Of a DNA stretch of 64,000 nt, positions 10,941-20,488 are shown one piece after another. A program made the translations under genes and the position numbers. The notes beneath the pieces are model-generated. The model was not told where the DNA came from and did no database searches. It saw only the letters and a program-made list of their open reading frames with translations. This DNA comes from Legionella micdadei. Lineage in GTDB: Bacteria; Pseudomonadota; Gammaproteobacteria; Legionellales; Legionellaceae. The stretch spans positions 859,001-923,000 of the forward strand of contig NZ_LN614830.1 in NCBI RefSeq assembly GCF_000953635.1, given 5' to 3'. How positions within the stretch are numbered: the stretch's first letter is position 1; the number at the start of each line of letters is the position of its first letter.

Positions 10941-11896
10941 TTCATTGCTTCCAATTTGATAAAACTTAATGAGTCCACGTGCCGCGCACCTGGTAAGAAT
11001 TGAATACCCCATAAGGATAGGGTTGGATTGTCGTTAAAAAGATAACGTCCATCAGCCAGTCTTAGCGGTTGCTGCTGGGCTAAGATAACATAACCATCGC
11101 AAAACCAGTTGAAAATAGTAAAATCTCGCATTTGACTTGGCGACTCTCTAACCGATTGCGGTAAGTGTGAGGGGAGAAATAAAGGGAAAGTTCCTACTGG
11201 TTTCAATCTGGTTTTTTGAGTAAGTGAAGTCTCGACATCGGCAACATAAAGATGACTGTCAACTTCGGCAGCAGTTCGCCAAAGCGTTGAGCTTGCAAGA
11301 TAGGGGAATGCTCGCATTCTTTTTAATTGAAACCCTTGCTGCTTTAAATAAGTTTGCATTTTGGTTAGTGCACGATAATGCTGAACGGTATTAAAGAGAA
11401 AAAACAAACCGACAAAAATAAGGGTATAAAATACGCCTCGCCGGTCATCGTGAATGACTGTCCAAGCAACCCCCAGAACTAAAGGTATGGTGACAACAGG
11501 ATCAATGATAGCGACAATATCCCAACTGATTCTAAGATCAGAAAAAGGCCAAAATAGCATCGTCCCATAACTGGTACATGCGTCGAGTAGGCCATGAGTT
11601 CCGTAGCCGATAAGCGCAGCGAGCAAAGTGAATCGCCAATGATTACGAAAACGTTTAAATAGCATAAAGGCTAAGGCAACCAATAATCCTCCAACAGGGA
11701 TGAAAAGGAGCGAATGAGTAAAATTGCGATGATAGAGCAGGGATAACATTGGGTTGGATTGGGAGCTAATTAATATATCCAGATCAGGCGTCATTGCAGC
11801 GATGCCGCCGACAACCCATGCATTTCGTTTGTCTTTGTTATGTAAGAGAGCTTGTGCGCACGCTGCACCCAAAGCGCCGTGAGTAATCGGATCCAT
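10937..11896 (-). CDS. Membrane-bound metal-dependent hydrolase, YdjM/YfhO-like (DUF457)
   Basis: A 319-residue membrane protein that starts MDPITHGALGAACAQALL, the family signature with a putative metal-ligand His. A PDLDILI motif and YHRNFTHSLLF follow, giving the His/Asp set of this family. About four hydrophobic helices lie between residues 70 and 180; the C-terminal 130 residues look soluble. The biochemical substrate is not established. It starts two bases after the mscS-like stop and overlaps the cinA-like start, so the three form a tight operon. Confidence 0.85.
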
Positions 11897-11898
11897 TA

Positions 11899-12720
11899 CT
11901 ATATCCGTTGCACAGTAACTTGAGGTAAAGGCGTTTCGATGCCTTCGCGATCAAATTGTTGTTTGATAGTTTCTTGCAATGTATTGCGTGCGTACGAAAC
12001 ATCTGCAGTATTAACCCAAACCATGAATTTGAGTTCGACAGCCGCATTAGCAAAATTATTAATAGTGACGACGGGGACGGGATCTTTTAAGACGCGGTCA
12101 CAATCCTCAGCAATGGTTAACAGGATAGATTTCACTCGGGCAAAATCACAACTGTAGGCAATTGAAACAAGCAGATCAAGGCGCCGTGTTGAAAAATAAC
12201 TTAAATTAATAATTTCTGATTTTATCATTGCTTCGTTAGGAATGCGCACCAGTTTATTGTCAGGCGTTTTCAGCTTGGTTGAAAGTAGATCGATAGAATC
12301 CACGACCCCATTAAAACCTTTCACTTCTACAGTATCACCGACTTTGAAGGGGTGTTCAAATAATAGAAAAAATCCGCTGATTAAATTCGAAACTGCTGTC
12401 TGTGAGGCAAAACTAATGGCCACAGTAAAAACACCAGCCGCACCCAGCAATACACTCAATTTAAAGCCTAAATGTTGTAAGCCTGTAACACAAAAAACGA
12501 TAAAGATAATATAAAAGACAGAACGTCTAGCCAGCATGGTTTGGTGGCGTGAAAATCGTCGAGCAAGTGTACGCTCAGTAATATTGCTGACTCGTTTAGC
12601 AATAAAATATCCAATAAAGAACAAGCATAAAGCATAAATGAAATTCATTGTTCTGTCTGGATGAAGAAAATAGTTGTAATTAATTGATTTTCCAGTGAAT
12701 AAATTCGCTAACTCCAACAT
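11899..12720 (-). CDS. Small mechanosensitive channel, MscS family
   Basis: A 273-residue inner-membrane protein of minimal MscS design. There are about three N-terminal helices; the pore helix is followed by the conserved FASQTAVSNLISGFFLLFEHPFKVGDTVEV, and a C-terminal alpha/beta vestibule ends in VTVQRI. It should open under membrane tension to release solutes on hypo-osmotic shock. GAGGT lies nine bases before the ATG. It is the first gene of the mscS/ydjM-like/cinA-like operon. Paralog type within the family cannot be told. Confidence 0.92.
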   Translation of the reverse strand: MLELANLFTGKSINYNYFLHPDRTMNFIYALCLFFIGYFIAKRVSNITERTLARRFSRHQTMLARRSVFYIIFIVFCVTGLQHLGFKLSVLLGAAGVFTVAISFASQTAVSNLISGFFLLFEHPFKVGDTVEVKGFNGVVDSIDLLSTKLKTPDNKLVRIPNEAMIKSEIINLSYFSTRRLDLLVSIAYSCDFARVKSILLTIAEDCDRVLKDPVPVVTINNFANAAVELKFMVWVNTADVSYARNTLQETIKQQFDREGIETPLPQVTVQRI

Positions 12721-12776
12721 GCTGTATTGACCTCATTGTCATTTTTACTTGAGTGATGGGCTACGAGTATCCCGAT

Positions 12777-13670
12777 TTATAAATGATTATTACGCTGATG
12801 AAGGTAATCAGTAAGTGCTAATAAATCATTTGCTTGCTCGCCTAAAGCGATCAACGCATCCTTTGCAAATTGAAAATGGACATTAATTAAGTTACACAAT
12901 TCATCTTTACTGTAAAGGCTTGCGAAGGTAATTTTTTGGTTAGCCAGATCAGAAGCTCTTCCTTTACCAAGCAAATCAGTTTTAGCATAGTGATCTAAAT
13001 AATCATCTTGAATTTGAAAAACGAAACCTAAGTGTTTGCCAAAGTCGCGTAAGGCTTCAGCGCTTGCCGTGGTAGAATGACTCGCAGCAATGACCATGTT
13101 AATGCAAGCCGAAATTAATTTTTCAGTTTTTAGCGAATGAATAGTGCGTAATTGAGACTCAGTAATCGTGGCATGAGCTAATTCAGAAAGATCGAGACTT
13201 TGACCACTGACCATACCAGCAGGTCCACTCGCGACCACCAATTCCCGAGTGACTGCAATTACTTGGGATGGATCTAACGATTTTGGTAGATGGGAAAGCA
13301 GGATTTCGACCGCTAAGGCCTGCATTCCATCGCCAACTAAGATAGCTGTTGCTTCATCAAAGGCTTTATGACAACTAGGTTTGCCCCGGCGTAAATCATC
13401 ATTATCCATGGCTGGCAAATCATCATGAATCAGTGAATAACAATGAGTTAATTCAACTGCAGCCGCGATAATATCGAGGCAATCTTGGTTCGTATGGAGA
13501 ATTTCCCCAGATAAATAAATTAATAAGGGGCGAAGCCTTTTACCTCCAGGAAAAAGTGAGTAAAGCATCGCGCTTCTTATACGTTCGGCTGGTATTTCTG
13601 CACTTGCTACTAAATGTTGCAACACTGCTTCATGACGAACTAGATAATTGCTTATGGCTTCATTAATCAT
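12777..13670 (-). CDS. ispA: Farnesyl diphosphate synthase (geranyltranstransferase)
   Basis: A 297-residue prenyl synthase that builds C15 farnesyl diphosphate from DMAPP and IPP. Motifs are GGKRLRP, the first Asp-rich [17 protein letters not shown], and the second FQIQDDYLD. The two extra residues in the first Asp-rich motif (DDxxxxD) are typical of bacterial FPP synthases. The start lies inside xseB (8-base overlap), so translation is probably coupled. The product feeds IspB at 1616-2584. dxs, often third in this cluster, is absent here. Confidence 0.95.
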   Translation of the reverse strand: MINEAISNYLVRHEAVLQHLVASAEIPAERIRSAMLYSLFPGGKRLRPLLIYLSGEILHTNQDCLDIIAAAVELTHCYSLIHDDLPAMDNDDLRRGKPSCHKAFDEATAILVGDGMQALAVEILLSHLPKSLDPSQVIAVTRELVVASGPAGMVSGQSLDLSELAHATITESQLRTIHSLKTEKLISACINMVIAASHSTTASAEALRDFGKHLGFVFQIQDDYLDHYAKTDLLGKGRASDLANQKITFASLYSKDELCNLINVHFQFAKDALIALGEQANDLLALTDYLHQRNNHL

Positions 13671-13881
13671 GTGGAGTTTCGCAGTCTACAGATGTGGTTG
13701 AGGTAAGCATCTCAATTTTTTGCTCGGCTTGTTGCAACACTTCTTGGCATTTGCGCGCTAATGTTATTCCTTTCTCAAATTGTTTAAGGGAATCTTCTAG
13801 AGACAATTCTCCCTTTTCTAATTGCATGACGATTTCTTCTAGTTCTGTCATGGATTTTTCAAATTGGATTGGTTTAGTCAT
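13663..13881 (-). CDS. xseB: Exodeoxyribonuclease VII small subunit
   Basis: A 72-residue protein matching Xse[34 protein letters not shown] is the whole conserved core, two helices that bind the large subunit XseA. The complex degrades single-stranded DNA. It overlaps ispA by 8 bases, the classical xseB-ispA arrangement. The Shine-Dalgarno sequence is weak. Confidence 0.95.
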   Translation of the reverse strand: MTKPIQFEKSMTELEEIVMQLEKGELSLEDSLKQFEKGITLARKCQEVLQQAEQKIEMLTSTTSVDCETPHD

Positions 13882-13948
13882 AGCATTATCTAAATTTGAG
13901 AATTGCCAGAGTATACTTCATTAGAACAGTGCTTGTCTTGTTTGAGGA

Positions 13949-15019
13949 TTAAGTTGGGTATTTAAACCAAATGGGCATCACCCTATTCAAATACACCATA
14001 AATTTCCACAAGCCGACTTGCCACTCAATACTGCCGTAAGGATCTGCTTTTAGTTCAGGATAGCCAATCCCCAAACCAAACAAACCAGGCCCTATGATTC
14101 CCAAATGATGATTGTAGTTTGTTTGTTCGTAATCATCGATGGTGATGTTGTTACGCCTCTCAAAGCCTACAGCATAAACAACCTTATTGCATTCAGGCAA
14201 AAAACGGGCAATATTTGGTTCACTGGTGTTGTAGCGGAAAAGATTAGCGGGTAAAACACCATCAATATTTTCTCTAGCCCAAGCTGCTGTTTGTCCTTTA
14301 AGCCCTGTGTTATCAAATAAAATCCAATCCCCCATATCAATCGCATAGCGGCAGGGCGATCGATAGAAATTAATAATTTTTTTAACACCTAATTCAACAA
14401 GATAGCGAATAATAATTATGGCAGAATGGGATGAACCGAAAACGCCATAGGTATGGTTTTTATCCACAAATTGCGTTAACCGCTCTTGATCAATCGCAAC
14501 ATCAAAAGGCACGACTTCGACACCAGGGTAGCTCAAATTAGAAGGAACTGCACCTGTTGCAAGAATAACGTTTTTAGCTTTGTAAGTTTGTTCCTCTGAG
14601 GATAAGGCCCAGGTGCGTTCTTTTAATGCCATACTATGAATCATTGTCTTTGCACTGACCACTTTTTTAACCAAGTACTCTGTGATCCACTGTAAAGGGT
14701 CAACTATCTGGCTTAAGACACAAGTGTGATCCGGAGGTAAGTGGTTTAGTTGGAAATCAATGGGAGCTTGCTTGTAGGAAAATGAATTTGCATCATGCAA
14801 AAAGTCAAGGAAACGTTTTACGACAGTGTTGCTTGAAACATTACGCCATAATAGCCCTAAATCACCGACCTTAAAGTGAGGATCAACCCATAAAATATCG
14901 GTTGGGGCGATACGATGATCTAATAATTTCCCGACTGCGGCTATACCTGCAGGCCCTGCACCCACCACAGCCCATTGAAATGTTTTTTTATTTTGCATTG
15001 AGTGGATAGAAAAGATCAT
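13949..15019 (-). CDS. FAD/NAD(P)-binding pyridine nucleotide oxidoreductase
   Basis: A 356-residue flavoprotein-like enzyme. The N-terminal Rossmann motif VVGAGPAGIA binds FAD, and a second motif around YGVFGSSHSA with the ILATGA box suggests an NAD(P) site. No CxxC redox pair is seen, so it is not thioredoxin-reductase-like. The general shape is closer to lysine/ornithine monooxygenase-like or FAD-NAD(P)-binding family proteins. Two starts are possible (15019 and an ATG seven codons later); neither has a good Shine-Dalgarno sequence. The substrate is unknown. It is divergent from the gene at 15259. Confidence 0.75.
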   Translation of the reverse strand: MIFSIHSMQNKKTFQWAVVGAGPAGIAAVGKLLDHRIAPTDILWVDPHFKVGDLGLLWRNVSSNTVVKRFLDFLHDANSFSYKQAPIDFQLNHLPPDHTCVLSQIVDPLQWITEYLVKKVVSAKTMIHSMALKERTWALSSEEQTYKAKNVILATGAVPSNLSYPGVEVVPFDVAIDQERLTQFVDKNHTYGVFGSSHSAIIIIRYLVELGVKKIINFYRSPCRYAIDMGDWILFDNTGLKGQTAAWARENIDGVLPANLFRYNTSEPNIARFLPECNKVVYAVGFERRNNITIDDYEQTNYNHHLGIIGPGLFGLGIGYPELKADPYGSIEWQVGLWKFMVYLNRVMPIWFKYPT

Positions 15020-15126
15020 TGCGATAATCGATTTTATGCATGGAAACGATTTTTAACAAGGGCGAGCTTCAATTTCCTTAAACCCTACATAGACTAATGC
15101 TTAGTGAAGCGCTTTACTCACATTGT

Positions 15127-15146
15127 CCGAGCGAAGCTACGCTCGG
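15127..15146. repeat. Short perfect hairpin in divergent intergenic region
   Basis: CCGAGCG (15127-15133) and CGCTCGG (15140-15146) form a seven-base stem with a six-base loop. It lies between the divergent oxidoreductase and the gene at 15259 and lacks a T-run, so it is not a typical terminator. Confidence 0.4.
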
Positions 15147-15258
15147 GATAGCGTGGGGAGTTACGATTATTCTTCAATTAATAGCTGCCGAGTGCGGTGA
15201 ATAGTATAATGTAAATTGAGGTTAGTTAAGTATTGACAGTTTTGGGGTACTCAAAAGG

Positions 15259-16080
15259 ATGAATGACCTATCGGTTAACAAGATTGATCATTTAGTTGAT
15301 GAAGCGAAGACTTATCTTCATGAAACAAAATCCATTTTAAGTAAGCTTCTTCAGGTTGCGATTGAAGACGAAGATTCTTCTGATGGAGACAAGATTCTTT
15401 CGATTCAATTGACACTGCAATACCGCTTAAGTTGTGAGGATGCGTTGTCCCTTTTATTAAAAATAGATCACAATTTGCTCTATTTTCTTGGAATTCAACC
15501 TCAGCATTCTGCTAAAACGAATATCGATCGGTTAGCCTATGCTGTAGGGAATGAGGATCTAAAACAAATCTTAAATGTTTTAGCACTGTTAATTGGTTCC
15601 CTCTCAAAAATTATTGCGCGCTACAAAAACGATCAGGCCATATTTGCATTAAAGGGCAGAAAACCTAGCAAACAACACATGCTGACAGGGGAATTGTCAA
15701 AACTACTTGCTCGGCAACAGCAATTTGTAAACGCACTGCATAAGCTAGAACTAGAAATTGAACCTCTTTTGAAACTACAGGCTATAGGTCCTGTTTATGA
15801 TCACATCGCTGCACTGAGAGGTCCAATCTCACACTTTTACCAAGCCATTCTTCATAATATTGGTCAGGGGGAAGAACTCTATCATCATGTAAATAAAACA
15901 CCTTTGATAGACTATCAGCTTAATTCTTTACTAGAAGAAGCAGCTCAGGTGCTTCATTTAATGCCAAGTATCTACAATCCTCATCCTACTTACCCTCTCA
16001 AACAGTTTGACCATCAATTAACGTCTGAGCAATTGGAGCAACGTGCTACGGCAAAACGATTACGCCCTTTTTTTGGATAA
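15259..16080 (+). CDS. Hypothetical alpha-helical protein
   Basis: A 273-residue protein with no recognised domain, signal peptide or membrane helix. The composition is Leu-rich and amphipathic throughout, suggesting a helical bundle. A Lys/Arg patch lies near residue 135 (LKGRKPSKQHM), and the C-terminus ends in a basic RLRPFFG. An AAAAGGA Shine-Dalgarno sequence lies directly before the ATG. It sits between a divergent oxidoreductase and radA on the same strand, 107 bases apart. I would call it a lineage-specific protein; an effector role cannot be judged from sequence. Confidence 0.7.
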   Translation: MNDLSVNKIDHLVDEAKTYLHETKSILSKLLQVAIEDEDSSDGDKILSIQLTLQYRLSCEDALSLLLKIDHNLLYFLGIQPQHSAKTNIDRLAYAVGNEDLKQILNVLALLIGSLSKIIARYKNDQAIFALKGRKPSKQHMLTGELSKLLARQQQFVNALHKLELEIEPLLKLQAIGPVYDHIAALRGPISHFYQAILHNIGQGEELYHHVNKTPLIDYQLNSLLEEAAQVLHLMPSIYNPHPTYPLKQFDHQLTSEQLEQRATAKRLRPFFG

Positions 16081-16187
16081 AAATGAACATGGAGATTTTT
16101 ATCCATGCGGTATAGGGAAACCTTTATTGACAAGGCTAATTCTTCTACCTAAGCTCACGTTTTGCAAAAACCAAAAGCTAAGTCTAA

Positions 16188-17537
16188 ATGAAAACCAAAA
16201 CACAATTCGTTTGCAATCAATGCGCAGCCGTTTTTTCGCAATGGGCCGGTCAATGCAATCAATGCGGTGGGTGGAATTCAATCATCGAAGAAAATAGAGT
16301 GGCTGCAGGGCGTACCGCGCGCGTAGGCCACTATGCAAATCAACGCTCAGAAATTACTGCAGTTGCTGATGTGATCCTAGATAAAGAAGTTCGCATGGAT
16401 TGCGGGTTATCCGAATTGAACCGCGTTTTAGGGGGGGGGCTGGTTGATGGTTCGGTAGTGCTGATTGGCGGAGACCCTGGTATTGGTAAATCGACTTTGT
16501 TGTTGCAAACCTTAGCGAATTTATCTCAAGCGCAAAAGGTGCTTTATGTTACTGGTGAAGAATCTTTGCAGCAGGTTGCTATGCGCGCTAACCGTTTGCA
16601 ATTACCTACAGCAGGCTTGCGCTTACTGGCTGAAACCCAGGTAGAAGCAATTCTCTCCCATGCCCAAAAAGAAGCGCCTCGGATCATGGTCATTGATTCC
16701 ATACAAACCATTTTTACCGAGACTTTAAGTTCAGCCCCTGGCGGTGTCGGCCAAGTGCGCGAATCCGCAGCGCAGCTAGTCCGATTCGCTAAAATGACAC
16801 AAACGGCGGTGTTTCTCGTTGGGCATGTCACCAAGGAAGGGGCTTTAGCAGGACCGAGAGTTCTGGAACATATGGTTGATAGTGTTTTATATTTCGAAGG
16901 ACAAAGCGACAGCCGTTTTCGTGTTATCCGTGCCATAAAAAATCGTTTTGGTGCAGTCAATGAGCTGGGTGTTTTTGCTATGACCGATCGTGGTTTAAAA
17001 GAAGTCGCTAATCCCTCAGCAATTTTTTTATCGCGTCAACCTGAAACAACGCCAGGGTCGGCTGTCATGGTTACTTGGGAAGGATCGCGCCCCATGTTGG
17101 TTGAAGTGCAGGCCTTAGTGGACGAGGCGTATGGACAACAACCAAAACGTGTTTCTGCCGGCCTTGAACATAATCGTCTTGCCATTTTACTTGCAGTTTT
17201 GCACCGTCATGGCGGAATAGCAACTTTTGATCAGGATGTTTTTGTTAATGTGGTGGGCGGTGTGAAAGTGAGTGAAACAGGAAGCGATCTGGCGCTCATA
17301 GCGGCGGTGGTATCAAGTCTTCGCAATCGTGTTTTTGATCGGGAAACGATTATTTTTGGCGAAATCGGTTTGGCCGGAGAAATCCGTCCGGTGCAAAGCG
17401 GTCAAGAGCGCTTGCGGGAAGCTGCTAAACATGGCTTTAAAAGGGCGATCGTTCCCTTTGCTAATGCCCCAAAACAAGCTTTAAATATGCAAGTGGAAGC
17501 AGTAAAACATCTTAATGAGGTTTTGGAGAAAATTTAG
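16188..17537 (+). CDS. radA: DNA repair protein RadA
   Basis: A 449-residue RecA-like branch-migration ATPase. In order: a C4 zinc finger (CNQC...CNQCGGW), the Walker A GGDPGIGKST, the RadA-specific KNRFGAVNE motif, and a C-terminal Lon-protease-like domain (GGVKVSETGSDLAL, FGEIGLAGEIRPV) without the protease dyad. It extends recombination intermediates and helps process branched DNA. The length is standard. The ATG is chosen because the zinc finger begins nine residues later; the Shine-Dalgarno sequence is weak. Confidence 0.96.
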   Translation: MKTKTQFVCNQCAAVFSQWAGQCNQCGGWNSIIEENRVAAGRTARVGHYANQRSEITAVADVILDKEVRMDCGLSELNRVLGGGLVDGSVVLIGGDPGIGKSTLLLQTLANLSQAQKVLYVTGEESLQQVAMRANRLQLPTAGLRLLAETQVEAILSHAQKEAPRIMVIDSIQTIFTETLSSAPGGVGQVRESAAQLVRFAKMTQTAVFLVGHVTKEGALAGPRVLEHMVDSVLYFEGQSDSRFRVIRAIKNRFGAVNELGVFAMTDRGLKEVANPSAIFLSRQPETTPGSAVMVTWEGSRPMLVEVQALVDEAYGQQPKRVSAGLEHNRLAILLAVLHRHGGIATFDQDVFVNVVGGVKVSETGSDLALIAAVVSSLRNRVFDRETIIFGEIGLAGEIRPVQSGQERLREAAKHGFKRAIVPFANAPKQALNMQVEAVKHLNEVLEKI

Positions 17538-17604
17538 ATAATCATTTAAACTGAAAGGTAAGAAAACCAGCCAGGCATAAAAGCATGCCAAAAGGGAGTA
17601 GATA

Positions 17605-17997
17605 ATGAATAAAAAATTAGTTCTTTGGTTATTATTTTTGAGTACATGCCTATTAGCTGGGTGTTGGACAGTCAAATCTGGTCAAAAATCAGGCATTATT
17701 GTTAAAGTGGCGAAGGAAGGGAAGTTTTGGGGAACTTATGAAGGGGAGCTTATTCGAGGCGGGCTTGAGAACGCTAGCGGAGCGACTGGCCGTGAATTCC
17801 ATTTTACTTTGGGGCAATTTAAATCAGCTCTAGTTAAAAAAGCAGAATTAGCAATGCAAAACAATGATCATGTAATCCTCACCTATCATTGTGAAGAGTT
17901 TGTATTCCCTTGGCGTGGTGAAACGAAATGCTTTGTTGACGATATTAAGATTATTGAAACCATGAATCCACAGTCCAATGCGCCAAAAACACCCTAA
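17605..17997 (+). CDS. Small lipoprotein of unknown function
   Basis: A 130-residue protein with a lipoprotein signal peptide: positive start, hydrophobic helix and lipobox LLAGC, with the modified Cys at residue 20. The mature part includes GQKSGIIVKVAKEGKFWGTYEGEL. That pattern resembles a widespread family of small proteins with a T/S-x-G-x-R/K-SG-I core, whose role is unknown. AAGGGAG precedes the ATG. A palindrome 30 bases after the stop probably ends the transcript. It is likely anchored in the inner or outer membrane on the periplasmic side. Confidence 0.75.
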   Translation: MNKKLVLWLLFLSTCLLAGCWTVKSGQKSGIIVKVAKEGKFWGTYEGELIRGGLENASGATGREFHFTLGQFKSALVKKAELAMQNNDHVILTYHCEEFVFPWRGETKCFVDDIKIIETMNPQSNAPKTP

Positions 17998-18026
17998 GCA
18001 TTCACGCCACATTCACCGAACGGCAG

Positions 18027-18053
18027 TATTTTAGCGCATCTTGCGCTAAAATA
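18027..18053. terminator. Perfect 12-bp hairpin between convergent genes
   Basis: TATTTTAGCGCA (18027-18038) and TGCGCTAAAATA (18042-18053) form a perfect 12-base stem with a three-base loop. The symmetrical AT-rich outer stem would give U-runs in both directions, so it can end transcription from the lipoprotein gene and from the convergent isomerase gene. A small hairpin, GACTTCGCAAGTC, follows it directly. Confidence 0.6.
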
Positions 18054-18166
18054 CGACTTCGCAAGTCTCGTTTGCTCCGCATCATTTTTCCACAACTTGT
18101 GCTTTGATCTAATCGTTTCCAAAGATTTAAGGATACCTTGAAAGTGTAAGGTTAATTTAATTGTGT

Positions 18167-18616
18167 TTACCTTGATTGGTAGCAATGTTCAATTGCTCTA
18201 ATTTCTTCTGCTGCTGTCTCGCTTTGTTCGTTCATGGTTGTGTTAAACCAAGCCGCTAAAATTTCTTTGGCTAAATCTTGAGTCAAGAGTCGATTGGACA
18301 AAGCTAAAACGTTGGCTCGATTCCATAACCTTGCTCCTGCTGCTGTTTGTGCATCTGTACAAAGTGCCGCTCTTATCCCTGGCACTTTGTTTGCTGCAAT
18401 GGAGGCGCCAGTCCCTGTCCAACAGAAAAAAATACCCTCATCGCAATCTCCTTGACGAATAGATTCGGCTGCAGCTTGGGTGGCTTGTGTCCATGATTCA
18501 TTTTGGCGCGATTTAATTGCTCCGAACCGAATAACTTTATGTCCCATACGTTCCAATTCTCGTACAACAAACTCATTTACCGGATAAAGTTCGTCACTGC
18601 AAACAGCAATTTTCAT
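18167..18616 (-). CDS. RpiB/LacA/LacB-family sugar-phosphate isomerase
   Basis: A 149-residue protein of the RpiB fold. Cys65 in FCWTGTGASIAANKVPGIRAALC is at the position of the RpiB catalytic Cys, and the GTG-S phosphate-binding loop is kept. The DHAG motif near the N-terminus reads DELY, and the catalytic His region reads RLWNRANVLAL instead of the usual HND-ANV, so ribose-5-phosphate is probably not the substrate. Members with this sequence type are uncharacterised sugar-phosphate isomerases. No sugar transporter or kinase sits beside it. Confidence 0.8.
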   Translation of the reverse strand: MKIAVCSDELYPVNEFVVRELERMGHKVIRFGAIKSRQNESWTQATQAAAESIRQGDCDEGIFFCWTGTGASIAANKVPGIRAALCTDAQTAAGARLWNRANVLALSNRLLTQDLAKEILAAWFNTTMNEQSETAAEEIRAIEHCYQSR

Positions 18617-18693
18617 AGAGTAACCTGTGAAGTGTTGACATAATGGCTAGGGTAACACAGTGAAAGAACTAGGTGCTACCAAAGAAAGCTGTA

Positions 18694-20136
18694 TCAAAAT
18701 ACCTTGTTGATGCTGCCTGTAAGCCTATCAAAAATGTGCTTAGGTAAAAATAACCAATAACGGCCTTCATTTTTCATGTTTTCGCCGAGAAAGCTTGCCT
18801 TTTTGCCAGATCCCCAATAGACATCACCGCGAACTAATCCTCGGATGGCACCACCGGTGTCCTGGGCAATCATCAAACGGTGGAATCGTTTGAGTTTATT
18901 ATCTTGGATATGGGGCTTTTTAGTACTCAACCATAAAGGGGAACCTAAGGGAATCCACCTTTTATCAATGGCTAATGAGTAGCCTGGGGTAAGGGCGATA
19001 TCATGCGCGCCAATTGCAACAGGTTTTTTTAAGTTTTCAAAGAAAACGAACGATTTATTTTTGTGTAAAAGTGCGTCGACTTTGGCAGGATGATTATTCA
19101 AGTATCGCTCTATTGCTTTTTTGGAGGCGGTGTCCTTAGTCATAATGCCTTTCTTAATGAGTACATTACTGATCGACGTATAATGAGCACCATTTTCTCC
19201 TGCGTATCCTAAATATAATCGCTTACCGCTGGTGAGTTTAATTACTCCTGAGCCTTCTGTTTCTAAGAACACTCGATCAACAGGACTGTGGATCCAAGCG
19301 ATAACGGGTGCTTTCTTTTGAAGTCCCCCTTTGTCAATTGCTTGGCGGGTGTATCGATTTTTACTTACAGTATTCCAATTTAAATGCTTTGGTAAGCCGT
19401 AAATGGGTGTATTGTAGGTTTTTGTCCTCGTTAAATTACCCTTGACCAAGGGCATGTAGTAGCCAGTAAATATACCGCGAACAGGTTTGCGTTTGACAAG
19501 TTCTAAGGGATAAAACCATTTTTCAAAAAATGCTTTTGCATTCTCTTCTGAAGTCGTATCTATAGACAAAGCTTCGTTACAGGCAGGAAGCCAGTCTTTC
19601 GCTTTTAGTTTGATAAGCTGAGAGCCGACTGGATGTGATGGTTTCTTTTTTAAGAAAACTTTGCATGATCGTCGGAATGCGATGAGGGAGTTTTTAACAC
19701 CGGATTTGTTCCAGCCAGGCAATTGCTCAAAAGGTATCTTCTTTAAAGTAATATTTTTGATGGTAACTTTTTTAGGAGCATTATTTTTAGATTCTTTTTT
19801 GGGAACTGTTCCTGCTTTAACTAGAACTTTTTTAGGCGTTATAGCCCGTACTTTCATTACTTGTGCAGAAGCAGCGGCAGCCAAAACCATGTCAGTTGCT
19901 GTTTTAGATGCATTTTCTTTTAATGCGGCACTAGCAGCCAGAGCGCTTTTCGTAGTTACAGCTTTATTCTTATTTGTTAGAGGAGCGCCGGCCGAAACCT
20001 TTTTTGCGGTTTCAGCTTGTACTGTTTTATTTCTTGTATTGACTGGCTTGTGGACCTTTTGAAGATGCAAGAGTCCAAAAAAACTCAATACAAGGCAAGC
20101 TAGGCCAGTTATTATGTAAATTATTATTCGCTTCAT
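18694..20136 (-). CDS. mltA: Membrane-bound lytic murein transglycosylase A with long linker
   Basis: A 480-residue protein that cleaves peptidoglycan glycan strands to anhydromuropeptides. The N-terminal hydrophobic helix (residues 4-24) has no lipobox, so it is a membrane anchor and not the lipoprotein of E. coli. Residues about 30-130 are low-complexity Ala/Lys/Thr/Val, probably a periplasmic spacer. The MltA domain starts at GIFTGYYMPLV, and the C-terminal 3D domain contains AQDTGGAIRGLVRGDVYWG with the catalytic Asp. The anchor plus spacer makes it longer than the roughly 365-residue E. coli enzyme. Confidence 0.92.
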   Translation of the reverse strand: MKRIIIYIITGLACLVLSFFGLLHLQKVHKPVNTRNKTVQAETAKKVSAGAPLTNKNKAVTTKSALAASAALKENASKTATDMVLAAAASAQVMKVRAITPKKVLVKAGTVPKKESKNNAPKKVTIKNITLKKIPFEQLPGWNKSGVKNSLIAFRRSCKVFLKKKPSHPVGSQLIKLKAKDWLPACNEALSIDTTSEENAKAFFEKWFYPLELVKRKPVRGIFTGYYMPLVKGNLTRTKTYNTPIYGLPKHLNWNTVSKNRYTRQAIDKGGLQKKAPVIAWIHSPVDRVFLETEGSGVIKLTSGKRLYLGYAGENGAHYTSISNVLIKKGIMTKDTASKKAIERYLNNHPAKVDALLHKNKSFVFFENLKKPVAIGAHDIALTPGYSLAIDKRWIPLGSPLWLSTKKPHIQDNKLKRFHRLMIAQDTGGAIRGLVRGDVYWGSGKKASFLGENMKNEGRYWLFLPKHIFDRLTGSINKVF

Positions 20137-20488
20137 AACCGGGAAAAATTGTACATAGGTTTAAATTTAATTCAACTTGTTTTTCCATTGATGCTGTATT
20201 TTATGGTCTACTTTAAAAAATGAAGGAAAGAAAAAAAGTTAATAAACAACGTGTTATTTTTGCTGAGAAGGCATAAAAAAATTAAAGGAGATTGTCTATA
20301 AAGCATTTATTTTTTTAAATAATTTGTTTTATTTAAATACTTTTTGATCATAAATAAATCTATTCGACCGGGTAAGTGCAAACCTAAGTTAAGGAAATCC
20401 GAGCAGCAGGGCTCGGATTATCGGAAGCCTAATAGCAATGTTTGCTCTGCACTAGAGCTATCTAGGTAATCGGTGATTTAAGGCTTTT
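20137..20488. other. AT-rich intergenic region with one hairpin
   Basis: A 352-bp stretch between two minus-strand genes, with no credible ORF. AATCCGAGC (20396-20404) and GCTCGGATT (20411-20419) form a nine-base stem. It lies about 70 bases after the SDR stop and could be its transcript end, though no T-run follows. The 15-mer GGCTCGGATTATCGG at 20410-20424 is repeated exactly at 63200-63214. The rest is very AT-rich and must contain the mltA promoter. Confidence 0.45.
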
